From Macropodus opercularis (lineage: Eukaryota > Chordata > Actinopteri > Anabantiformes > Osphronemidae): a stretch of DNA of 64,000 bases. Below the pieces are notes generated by a model. It did not search any database, was not told the origin of the DNA, and worked only from the letters and a program-made list of their open reading frames with translations. Shown one piece after another: positions 46,205 through 56,704 of this stretch; position 1 is the stretch's first letter, and the number at the start of each line of letters is the position of its first letter. The position numbers were made by a program, and so were the translations under genes. Where the stretch lies: contig JAUCMP010000026.1 of assembly GCA_030770545.1 (NCBI GenBank), positions 7,420,501 through 7,484,500 of the forward strand, given 5' to 3'.

Positions 46205-48575
46205 CCAGAGGGCAAGCTGAGTTTTGTGACAGCAGCAGTGTGCGGCGGTAATTACGCTGAGCGTCTGCGGTCCTTCTTAATTGCTGGGAGAAGTTCCTCG
46301 GTGCCAGCAGGCTTGTGCTTTAGAGAGGAGAGAAGGAGGGCTGAAAAAAAGACAGTATGACAGAGAATAGGAAGAGAGTAAACAATCCTTTGCTGCCTTT
46401 TTCTGTCTCTCTTCCCACTCATTTCGCCTCCTATGCGTTCCACGGCTGAGATTTCCTGTACCAGCTCTCCTTGCATGTGTTTGCTGCTCCTGAGTAGAAT
46501 ATTGATGCCAATGGAATTAATTACTAGTGTTTTTTTCTTTCCTTTCCAATATTTACATCCTAACAGCCAGGTCTGTTGGGAGGGGGGGCAGAGCACTGCC
46601 GGGAACGGAGCAGGCTTTAACAGAGGTGGGAAATTAGAAAGGGAGCTTTAAGAAAGAGATAAGTTGATGTGAGCAGTGAGGCCTCTACACCTCCAGGACC
46701 CGCTAGGAATACCACGCTCCTGATTAAAATCACAGCCATCATTAAAGCAGCGCCCGACTCGCCGTTTTTAATTGAGGGGTTTTAAACAGACACTGTGACT
46801 CGACTACAAAACAGAAAAGCAGAGGCTGAACCTAAAGGCGGCATCTCTGCGCCTGCAGCTGCTCAGGCCACTGGTGTTAATGATAAATACACCAATTAAT
46901 TTTTCAACGACAAATACCCGGTGAGTTTTGTGCACAAACATCTCATCAAAGTTGCTTTATTTACTTTTTTTTTTTTTTTTTTTTTGCAGGTGTTGTTTCC
47001 AGTCTACAAACGCCTCAGATTTATCGCTGTCGTATTGTTGTTGTTGTTTTTTCTTGTGTTTTACATCACACACAATCGCTGCACAGCCCAAATCCACCAT
47101 AATAATTCAAGCCTGCTTCTCTTCAATCGGATCCCATGAGATGTTGCCGCTGAGACATGGATGTTATCTTTCATTGGCTGTGGCAACGTCAGGACTATTC
47201 CACACAAGAAAGCACTTGGTAAAATTTTATTATGTCTTGATAGATGATGTGCACCTGTCCTGATTACGACCATAAAACACAGTTCCGAGCTTCAACATCC
47301 ATCTCTTGAAGCGAGAATATGCTTGGCGCTTAACTCAAATCCCCTTTTGTGAGATGATAACACAACAAAAGATTTTATGCTTTGGAGCTTTGGCAGGATT
47401 TAAGGTAGATTACCTGTTTTCTTCTTGTTAATTACCTCTAACAGCAGTGGGGTTGTACATTGCCAGACGTGCGAAAAGAAACACCAACACCCTGTGGGCT
47501 CTCTCCTCATCCTGTCTCATCTCTCTTCTCCTTTACTCTCTTGTTCTATACTTTTGCAGTGTAGCCAGAAACTTAACCAGAGGCCTCGCTGCCCACTATC
47601 GATCCGGGTGTCGTAATGATGGCTGAGAGATTGCCTGCACCGGGGAGCGTTCTGGGAGCTAGTGCAGGATTAAGGAAGGCATGGATTGCTATTGATTTCT
47701 ATCTGATACAATCATTTCATTTGGGCTCGGATCTGCTTCCTGGTGCATTGTGAGCCAATCCACAGCGCGGGAGATCTTTTAATTCTTCCTCTTGCACGCT
47801 CCCGTCAGAGGAGCCTAATGCTGTAACATGCCACTGCGCTAACGGGGTTAACACCTCCTGTTGTTCTTGCCATTACTACAAAACTTATTAATTAAGGCCA
47901 ACCTGACGACGTGGACCACAGTTTCTCGCCCCCGTGAGAGAGCCGGGGGTGGAATGAGATCTCAGGGAAGATCTCAACTTGACCGGCTGAGATGTCAGAT
48001 GGTTAATACAGCAATGTTCTGCCGTGACAGATTTGTGAATAGCAGGGTCATTTACTTTGATTGATTGTTTTGTGTGGAGAATGCCCCATTTTCTCCCTGA
48101 AAATAAGGCCAGTTTATTGAACAGCGGTGTCTCACGGGCGAGTGTTTTTAATTTGTTGTCCCTGCGGATGAGATGTATCACTGTCACTGGATTTATGTCC
48201 TCAGCTCAGCATGCAGGGAGCCCTTTTAACACTCACGTGTCTTTTACAGTATGAAAACATATATCACTGATGTTTCTGTGCGAGAGATGAATGAAGAGCC
48301 TACGTGATACATTGCGCAATGAAAGATATTCTCTCCCACAATAAAGTGTGAGCTGTAATTCCACAGATGCTGCTGAACTACGTCCTCACTCATCACCTAA
48401 ATGAGCGCGGACAGATGTTATCAGCTCAGATGCAACTAATATTGTGTCGATCCCTTCTACTTTTCTTACAACGCATATGACAGCTTATTATCGCAGCCTG
48501 TGCACTTCCGGCTTGATAAATTTCATATACAAGTAGTGTGCTGACACACGCATGCTGTATAAAGGGCTTGTTTCC
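46205..48575. other. Unique non-coding DNA
   Basis: No gene supported. A T21 run followed by GCAGG (46965-46989) mimics a splice acceptor, but the frame after it is unrecognised. Block 47630-47900 is repeat-free and may be regulatory. Frames up to 114 codons on either strand show no domain. Confidence 0.45.
46965..46985. repeat. T21 homopolymer
   Basis: Twenty-one consecutive T bases. Read on the minus strand it is an A21 run followed by a stretch containing AATAAA, but no retroposed body or target duplication was recognised. Confidence 0.85.
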
Positions 48576-48579
48576 TTGC

Positions 48580-48740
48580 ATGCTCTTCAATTAGACCAAT
48601 TTATGTAGCAAGGCCTGGATTCACCTTCAGACCATGAGAGCAAACAGCCAGGCTTCTATTGATTTGGCCCCGCTTTTCCTCTCAGTCATTGATTAGATCT
48701 CTAGCGTTATTTGCTCTACAGGCCAGGGGGGTGGCGTTAT
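48580..48740. promoter_or_regulatory. Candidate conserved non-coding element
   Basis: A repeat-free block with TTCAATTAGACCAATTTATG, CTATTGATTTGG and TCATTGATTAGATC. CCAAT- and ATTGATTA-like words suit NF-Y and homeodomain/PBX-type factors. Inferred from motif content only. Confidence 0.25.
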
Positions 48741-48744
48741 TGCT

Positions 48745-50590
48745 CTGCTCTGCCATTACCTGTCAGTTTGCAGCCCTACCGGACAGAGAAATAAGGCCAC
48801 CAGAGGTAGAACAGAGGGCGATGTGATGAAAAACAAGTTCATTCCATCCCACCCTCACCCACTTTATTTTAAGTCCGCGTGCAGATTTGTCCTTTAATGA
48901 AGGTCTCGCTGTAAAAACGAGAGCAGCGGAGGGGAGGGTCACGGGGGGCTCCGGGAAACACCCTCTTATCCCAGGGCCGGATAACCCTCACAACCACTGG
49001 AGATGACAGTGCCCCAGTCCGAGTGTCTGACCCTTCAGATTGATTTACCGTAATCAGCTCTTCACCAGGAAGAAACCGGAGGACGCCTCCGTGGTGGGGA
49101 AAGGCACCTTGGGACCGTACAGACAATCACTACACCTGCCATCAATTTACACATGACAGGAACCAAAGACAGAACGACAGACGCTGCTCCGGTGAGGAGA
49201 AGCAAGGCAGGGATAGATATGTAGAGTGTGTGCGTGTGTGTGTGCATGGGTGGCGATAGTAGAGTACAGGATGACGGGTCCCTGAGGCCAAGGAAGTTAA
49301 TTAGCGTTGTGAGGAAACCATTACACTAACAAGTCAAACAAACTTATTAGACTAGTCCCATTATCCGTCCCGCTCTCACGGGGCCAGCACCAAAGTGGCA
49401 GTTTGAGAGACAGCTTCTCTGCATTTACACATTCGCATCCAGATTCTGGCCACACACAGCAACATGCACACGCTTCTTCCACGTACATAGCTTCACCTCG
49501 GGTGGAATAATACTTGTTCAAGCATCCCTGCTCAGCCACAGAATGTTTTTATCACCTCTGAAGTGGGAGCTCTGTATTTGTGTTGGCAGGAAATAAGACC
49601 AGTTGAATTTTGTGAGATACAAAGGGAAATGATTCCACAGGCACCTCCCTCTCACTGTCTTTAGGCATGACTGCACCGCTAGCTTTATGTCTCCCATGTA
49701 CAGTTCAAGTCCATGGTCAAAATGAGGTTGGGACATCTGCCCACACAAACCACACCACACAAAGTAGCCGGTCTAGAGCAGACACTATTACCTCCCTTAT
49801 CCTGCTAAAGATTAAATAACGCTTGACATAGATTCTCAGTGAAGAAGGGGATCAACAGTTTGGACTCAAATCTCAGCCGACAGCGTGACCTCTGCTTGCA
49901 TCACTATACTGTGTCTCCTCTGTCCATCGATCCTGAACATTCACAAACTCCGATTAAACACTGATGCATAGAGATGTGTTCATTCAGGTTTATTACCCCA
50001 GTGAAGGGCTGCACTCCTGTGTTCAAGTGCACGAAGTGTGGTTCCTTTGCCATATGTCATGCTGAACATAAAGGGGCCGTGGTGTAGAGTGAGAGCAGAT
50101 GCAGTCCTCTAGGGGTGTGGCTGGCACCGGGCTGCTTTTCTTGGCCTCTCTCCATGCTCTCCCACTGCTGCAGGACTGTAGGAGATGCCTTTAATATGGC
50201 TTTAAGTCCCATCGAACAGTGGGGAACCCAGGGATCCAATTTAATACCAGACAGCTGCCCAGCTCGCCTGCTCACAGTCTGCCATATGCAGGTCCTCGTG
50301 TCACTGGGTGCGAGCAAGTTGTGCCTGTATGATTCCATGTATTAATGAAAGTACGCATGAGTGTGTATGGGCTTGATGTAAATGTGCACAGTTGTGTCTG
50401 AATGTAGTCTCCGTGATGTAAGTTTTCACAAGGCTTAACCACGATTTTCTTAATAATTTAAATAATTAACAAAAAATGTCAAATCCTCTTAAAATTGTGA
50501 AGCGATGTCCCATAAAATGCACTAAAACAGAAATTATGATACAGGGGTGTTAACTTAACAGCTGATCCAATTAATGTGTCTCATAAAACA
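48745..50590. other. Unique non-coding DNA
   Basis: No gene supported. A G-run segment at 48931-48955 (G4, G3, G6, G3) may form a quadruplex. A short TG-rich tract is at 49227-49245. Frames of up to 93 codons on the minus strand match nothing recognised. Confidence 0.45.
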
Positions 50591-50591
50591 C

Positions 50592-50715
<124 letters not shown>

Positions 50716-50719
50716 ATAC

Positions 50720-51530
50720 AACCGTTAATGTAGCTGATTAACAAAAAACGCTTGATTCTTAAATAAGAGCTGGTGTAAAATGAGGAAAACCTTGTTCCTC
50801 TGCTGGGTTATTATGCAACCTATTGGTGTCTTTTTCAATGTTATCTGAAGAATCTTGTTCTGGCAAAGTTGGATATAATTTCTCAGAATTATGAAATTCT
50901 CTTTATTTTATTCAGTTTAGCTTTTAATAAGAAGAGTCCTTACGACGTGATGCCTTAGATAGTCTGCTCATTTCCAGCTAACATGTACAAGGCGAGTTGA
51001 ATTATCTTTTGCAAATGATGCTCAGTTATATGATTTCTCTTGGACTAGAAGTTTAACCTCATAATGATCTGAATTGCTGGTTTTGCGGTGTGGCATTCCA
51101 GCGGCACGTGGGCCTCACAGTGCTCTCACTTTGGTGAAAAGCCAAACCTCAGTACCCGAGACTGGCAAGAGAGGCGAGGTTTGACACTAACCCACAGGAG
51201 ACCAGCCACCCCAACCTCAACCCTGACCTCCAAACCGCCGCAGGACCCCCGAGGCCGCTCTCGCTCAGAGCATGTGTATGACATTCGCTGGCAGTGGAAT
51301 CCAGCTCCAGTGGTACCTCACTGAAGGAAGTGTGTCTTCTTTGTGCGGTCACACTCACGTGGATGTGTGCGCACATTCCGTGCACTACTCCAGGAGCTTC
51401 TATTTACTGGTTGATTATTGATTGCTGTGCCATTGTTCGAAGTTTGCTGACTTTGACTTATTCTTCCATTTAAACAAAATCTAAATATCTGGAGAGGATG
51501 TACTGTAGCAAACAAACAATAGCACATACA
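50720..51530. other. Unique non-coding DNA, nothing supported
   Basis: No gene or recognised repeat. A 78-codon frame at 51088-51324 is opposed by another of equal length on the other strand, typical of chance frames. Confidence 0.5.
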
Positions 51531-51538
51531 GTGTAGTC

Positions 51539-51570
51539 TGTGTGTGTGTGTGTGTGTTTGTGTGTTTGTG
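51539..51570. repeat. Interrupted (TG)n microsatellite
   Basis: Eight or nine TG units followed by TTTG interruptions, then GCACGTGCATA. It is the second member of a local cluster of GT tracts. Confidence 0.85.
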
Positions 51571-51782
51571 CACGTGCATAGTGCGAGCAAAGCGAGTAAT
51601 GATGCGCTGTGTTTGACAGGAAAGTCTCACTGTAATGATGGATGGTCGATTATGGAGAGATCGTCCTGCTTGTCCCAGGCCCAGTGTGCTCTGTTATTAG
51701 TGTGCATATAAATGGATCATATCCAGCAGCCTCTTCAGTCTCACACCGACACCATTAGATATGCATCGCAGACATAGTCATA

Positions 51783-51808
51783 GTGTGTGTGTGTGTGTGT
51801 GTGTGTGT
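51783..51808. repeat. (GT)13 microsatellite
   Basis: Thirteen uninterrupted GT units, followed by ACAGTACAATATG. It accounts for a histidine/threonine run in a minus-strand open frame there. Confidence 0.95.
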
Positions 51809-52072
51809 ACAGTACAATATGTATGTGCATACGTGATTGTGACGGACAACAACTGTCAGTGCACATTAACTCCATTAACTCTTTCCCAGGGTTCCACACA
51901 TGCATGTGTATCTGTGTGTGTGTGAGAATGGGAGGAATGAGAAGGTGAGAATCTAGATTCTCTAACACTTCTTTGTGCGTTGACAAAGTATATCAGTGTG
52001 TGTGTATATACATCCACACATTTTTGCGCTGTTGCTGCTCGAGCCTGTGATCAAGCATATAATAGACTGTGT

Positions 52073-52080
<8 letters not shown>

Positions 52081-52119
<39 letters not shown>
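52081..52119. repeat. (GT)19 microsatellite
   Basis: About nineteen perfect GT units ending in GAGTTGAGAG. Confidence 0.95.
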
Positions 52120-52121
<2 letters not shown>

Positions 52122-52124
52122 TTG

Positions 52125-54100
52125 AGAGTACAGTTTTTGCCAAAAGGCATTTCCTAATTTACAACCTGGCAACCCTCAGTATGGAGGAGTCACGCCATCC
52201 AGGGATGCATAAATCTCTGCAACATACAGGTTATTGCTATTTTTATGTTGAAATTTGGCTTGTCTCTGAATGGACAAACAATGTTTACTTTAACTACTCA
52301 ATCTGTCCTGCACAACTGCCATTTGTTTTATGGACTATATATGTTAGACTCACAAGCAGCGAACAGACAGAGAGATATAGCTGAGCATAATGAACTGCGT
52401 CCCTCCCCAATAATCTACGAAGCGACATCGGCCCCACATCTACGAGGAAAAAAGGAGAATTATGTAAAATGTCTGGCAGTATTTCTCAGCTCATATTGCT
52501 GTGGTAAATCATTAGAGAGCATCATTGAGATTGCTGCTGCAAACAAGCCTGTTTCATAAATCTCTGTGTCTATAATTGTGTGGATACAGTACGTGCTTAT
52601 GTCACTGTGTGTGTCTGGATGACGAGATGATACTCAGAGAGCTTCCTTAATGATGCTGATGTGTCTCGCCAATTTTAGGAAAACTCATCTACTGTATATG
52701 CTACATAGGTGTTTATGGAGTCATTATCTCTTGTCTATGTCCTTTTCTGTGACTGAAGCGTATCAAAACATTTCCCATCGTGCTCTCTAGAAATAACAGG
52801 AAGCAAATAAGACGACAAATAAAGCACAACAGATATAAACAAAACTAAGCAGTTGACAGCGTTTGAATCTTTTCTCACCTTCAACATCTTCCATGCGAAC
52901 GCGTCTGTATGCCTATAATGTGATTCATGTGAAACCAGACGTGTGGAAGCTTGTGTCGCCTCCGGTTTACACCCAGTCTCACCAGTTACACCAGTAAAGT
53001 CTGATTTCTGTTTGGCATGCATGTCCAGTTAAATGTGTTCTCTACATCCTGACCCTTTAACCCAGCGGTTGCTCTGTGTGCGCGTGGGTGTGGGTACGTG
53101 CATGTGTGTTAGCTTGCTAGGACAAAAGAAGGGAGTTTGGGGAAGGCAGTGGGAGGATGAGGGGTGAGGTGAAGGCCAGTAATGGGGTCAGCCTCAAAGG
53201 TGAGGGCTATAATCTGTCAGGATCCTTTCCTCCCACATACACACCATGCGTCCACTTGCATGAACGTGCAAGCACACGTAGACACAGTCACACTGACATT
53301 CTCATTTAACCCCGACATCAAACCCGAAAAGCAGCGTCTCGTTTGATGAAAGCCAGAATGCCCCACCAGATCACACAAATCCCCCTTTTTACTTCCCAAC
53401 AACTTCAGCATTATAAGACAAACCGTGTCTGTGTTGACAATATTTAATGCTCGCGGATTATCCTCAAGGTTCAACAAAGATTTCAGGCTGGTGCGGTCTC
53501 ACCGCGGGTTTACACAAGCTTTTGATGGATATCTTTGATTCTATTAACCAGCTGTGCATTGTAAGTGTAGCTGTATCCTGTGGAGCACCGCGTCAACTTT
53601 TAGTGCCCTGTAGTTTTATGTTACGTGTATCAGGCTCTGTCTAGGAGAGAATCCAAAGCTGTCAGAAGCAGCTTGGTTTTAACCCCCCAAAACCCAGAGC
53701 CTTCATATTCATCTACACGTTAAATAGTTGTACCTTTTAAGTTCAGTCACCAAACTAGATGTTCAACAAGCAAACCCTACTGAGCAGCAGTGATGGAGCC
53801 AGTAACAGTGGAAAGCCTCAAAAGTACAAGCTCACAGTTTAAATTTGACTTTAATGAAGGATCTGTACTGATCTTGTTTCCTGTTTAACAATGAATTAAA
53901 GTGAATAACCCAACACTGTCTAACACCATCAGAATAATTCATCTGTGTTTGTGGTTGCCACATTCCTTAAAGGGAGGACAGGCATTGAAACTTGGCTGGT
54001 TTTACAAGTGGGGGAATGAGAGCCTTAGACCTCCGGCCAGGTTCTGCTGTGAACAGGCAATCTCCTTCGCTCGCAGAGCCTGCATTTTTAATGAGAACAT
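52125..54100. other. Unique non-coding DNA
   Basis: No gene supported. A 104-codon frame at 52245-52559 overlaps a shorter one in another frame and has no recognisable domain. A TG/CG-rich patch at 53080-53110 is low complexity. Nothing else stands out. Confidence 0.5.
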
Positions 54101-54109
54101 CTGCTCCGG

Positions 54110-54123
54110 TGGCCCTCTGGTGG
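54110..54123 (-). promoter_or_regulatory. Strong CTCF-type core motif
   Basis: Read on the minus strand it is CCACCAGAGGGCCA. The first twelve bases match the CTCF core CCASYAGRKGGC exactly, and CCACCAGAGGGC is among the best known core variants. It has the same orientation as the 12.4-kb site. Binding is not shown by sequence alone. Confidence 0.55.
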
Positions 54124-54239
54124 AACCATGGCTTGCTTAATCACACAGCCGAGCCCCTGAAGTCCCTCACAGTGGGATGTTCTCAGCCCAGTGATCAGAC
54201 AGAGTGGAGCTGCCTGCTTTGCACCGGACCACTAGAGTA

Positions 54240-54830
54240 GTAGAGGGTGGAGAGGGCAAAGTGGAAGTGTGGAATTACTAATCATATTAAGACTTTCAGG
54301 AGCAATGGCTGATATGAGATCCAAGCATTTTGGGCGTATTGTTGCATATTGTGCAAAATCTTGCTCCAATTTCAGGCTAGAAGGAATAGTTTAATATCAG
54401 TTTAGGATATTTACACTTTATTCTAGTTGCTGAGTAGGAGAGAGTCTGCTGAAGGTTCAGCTTCCCTCCACAGTCTGACTATTAGCTACACTCCAAGCCC
54501 GTCTTTGTGAAACAGGCTCCAAAAGCTAACAAAAGACTGTAAACAATGCAGGAGCTGTCGAGTAGGAAGCACTTGAAAGCGCTGAAGTGTGCCGCCTCTA
54601 AATGTAGAAAATAAATTGGTTGTTTGGTTGCAGCTGTGCCACCAGACAGCACCAGGGGAACTAGTGCCGCATTGAAGTCGGCGTCAGTGCGCATTTCCCT
54701 CAACTTAACCTGAATCCGACTCTTCCCAACATGAAGCGCGAGCGAGGCGGTGCAGGTGATGAGTGCAGGCCGTGAAGTAACGGGCTTTGACTGTGCAATA
54801 AGCCTTTCCTGACTGTCACTCACTCAAAGG
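54240..54830. other. Unique non-coding DNA, nothing supported
   Basis: No gene or recognised repeat. The 113-codon minus-strand frame at 54482-54823 shows no family motif. Confidence 0.5.
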
Positions 54831-54836
54831 CCAAGT

Positions 54837-54873
54837 CAGTGAGGATACATTTAGTCTTAATGTATCCTCACTG
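54837..54873. repeat. Perfect 15-bp hairpin
   Basis: CAGTGAGGATACATT (54837-54851), a seven-base loop TAGTCTT, then the exact reverse complement (54859-54873). It is similar in style to the double hairpin near 37.2 kb but unrelated in sequence. No adjacent gene or T-run. Confidence 0.85.
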
Positions 54874-54879
54874 GTAGGT

Positions 54880-55030
54880 GTTCTAATAAATATGTTTTCT
54901 TGAGGTTTCGTGTGGATGGAGCCACGTTAAGCATTACCACAATATTTCAAAATGGATTTGCAGTAGAGAAAGTGGCTCAGTCGTCTTCCTGGTGAAGAAA
55001 AGCATTCAACTGGCCATAGAGCAGTGAAAT
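54880..55030. other. Unique non-coding DNA
   Basis: Short spacer between the hairpin and the CpG-dense stretch; nothing recognised. Confidence 0.5.
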
Positions 55031-55034
55031 GTGT

Positions 55035-55240
55035 AACGCGTGAGTGTGTCATTAGCAGTGTGGTACTGCACGTAGGCTGCCGCGCATCCATTACACGGGG
55101 AACTTTTATTTGCGTGCCGGCTGTGTGTGCAGCGTGGACTGTCCGCGCACGTCTCGCTGTGTCTGTGTGAATAATAGCGACAGACGCGTTGACCCTCTTA
55201 GCGCACTGAGTGCAGTGAAATACGAGCTGCTGAGATGCTA
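55035..55240. promoter_or_regulatory. CpG-dense island-like stretch
   Basis: About 19 CpG dinucleotides in roughly 200 bases (for example GCCGCGC, CCGCGCACG, GACGCG), contrasting with CpG-poor surroundings. Fish promoters and enhancers often lie in such unmethylated patches, but no TATA box, initiator or exon is clear. It could also be a young unmethylated repeat, though none was recognised. Confidence 0.35.
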
Positions 55241-55471
55241 TGAGACCGCTAGCCTCTGGTTGAACCTCCAGTGAGGCCCACCTCTGCCTCCAGCAGCACC
55301 ACCAATTAGATAGCAGCCATAATGCAACCTGAAAGATGCACTGAGCCCGGCAGCTTTATAAACATCCTCCCTGCCTACGACTCGCACTCGCAGCCTTGTC
55401 TCGTCAGCCCGGCTTTGTGTGTGCGGGGGCGGGTGGTTGGGTAAGTGTGTGCACCAGGTGTGACTGTACGT

Positions 55472-55473
<2 letters not shown>

Positions 55474-55504
<31 letters not shown>
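55474..55504. repeat. (GT)15 microsatellite
   Basis: About fifteen perfect GT units. On the minus strand it produces a Thr-His run in an open frame at 55238-55555, which is therefore spurious. Confidence 0.95.
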
Positions 55505-55506
<2 letters not shown>

Positions 55507-55509
55507 CTA

Positions 55510-55835
55510 GAGTGTTGAAAGTGATTGATCCTCCCTCCCAAGGATGCTCTCCCATCCTGACAGTGAGCGTTATAGTTATTGCTCTCTGTCTTTCTGTGCG
55601 TGTGTGACTTCCTCTCTCCTGACTACATTATCTTATCTGATTACTCTCTCTATCAGGATGCGCAGACACAGTGGAGACTGTAGTGTAATATAACATGCCT
55701 CTATGACTTGTGGTTGCTACATGAGATATGCCGCCACACACATCATACCACTGGTAACATCAGACCTGTCTGCTTGCCTTTGAGACCTGACAGCGTCATT
55801 GTTATTAACCATACACGAGAACAGAAGCGCAGACG
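55510..55835. other. Unique non-coding DNA, nothing supported
   Basis: CT-rich low-complexity words (TCTCTGTCTTTC) occur; no gene or repeat family is recognised. Confidence 0.5.
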
Positions 55836-55839
55836 GCCC

Positions 55840-55950
55840 AGCATATCAATGCTGCAGCGAAACTTGGTAATTACGCCATAAATCAAAGCAATCTCCGGCC
55901 AAGCGCTGACCAATTTATCTGCAGACCGAGATTTAATGTGCACAGGGAGG
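55840..55950. promoter_or_regulatory. Candidate conserved non-coding element
   Basis: A repeat-free block with TTGGTAATTACGCC, ATAAATCAAAGCAATC, CCAATTTATC and GATTTAATGTG. TAATTA is a homeodomain site, and ATCAAAG fits TCF/LEF. It overlaps a 136-codon minus-strand frame that I do not recognise as protein. Motif-based inference. Confidence 0.25.
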
Positions 55951-55954
55951 TTGT

Positions 55955-56680
55955 CTTGCCCCATGACTTGTGTACACCTCAGACAGGAATAAGGAACTAG
56001 TGACGGTGTATAAACCAGCGCATGGCGATGAATGACGTCGTCCCCCTCATGCATTCTCCATCTTTTCAGCTGAAAGCTATCCCGGCCCTGCATCATAAAG
56101 TGGCAGTGAAACCGTAGCCTGCCATCAGTATACAGCGCTATTAAATAATCCACAGTGTTTTCAGTGGCCTGTGGGGACGGCGCAGGCTGGTATAAACATT
56201 AGAGTCAGGAACAGCCCTCCAGTAAGCCTCTTTATGCCGTGTGAACAGGTGTGATCTCTGCCTCTCTTCTTTCAAACAATTGTTAGAAGCACTAAGAGAC
56301 GTCGCACATAGGATTCCGCTACAGGCTGGAACCACAACACGTTCTCCGTCAAGTATATCCGAACGATGATCTTCTTCGAGCGTCACCATAAGAGTCTGAA
56401 TTTTCAAATAAACTCAACGGCTTTAAGTCGTTGTTGCACGCATGTAGCTGACGCACTCCTGCGAGGCGCAGTGCTCCGCTGCATCAGACATACTGTGCTG
56501 CACCGTAGAGGAGTTATCTTTAAATGGGCTAACGTGTTGCTCCAATCCATCATCCTCAGAGCGGTGTGACTAGTTTGAGGTCAGGGGAAAGGATCAGCCG
56601 TTTAGGAGTGAAGAAAATTGAGGTCAGAGGGAAAAAAGCTAAGGGAGTGTGGGAGGATAGGAGTGAAAGTGACACGTACT
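55955..56680. other. Unique non-coding DNA
   Basis: No gene is supported. Frames of 67-136 codons overlap in opposite directions and lack recognisable domains. Confidence 0.45.
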
Positions 56681-56683
56681 GTA

Positions 56684-56701
56684 ACACACACACACACACA
56701 C
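56684..56701. repeat. (AC)9 microsatellite
   Basis: Nine perfect AC units; low complexity. Confidence 0.9.
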
Positions 56702-56704
56702 TGG

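Noticed and set aside
46965..46989. T21 followed by GCAGG as a splice acceptor
   Set aside because: It is better explained as a homopolymer; the downstream frame is unrecognised and rich in low-complexity residues.
48797..48808. CCACCAGAGGTA as a CTCF site
   Set aside because: Two mismatches in the last two core positions, including the near-invariant C.
55238..55555. 105-codon minus-strand frame with Thr-His repeats
   Set aside because: The repeats are simply the translation of the (GT)15 microsatellite.
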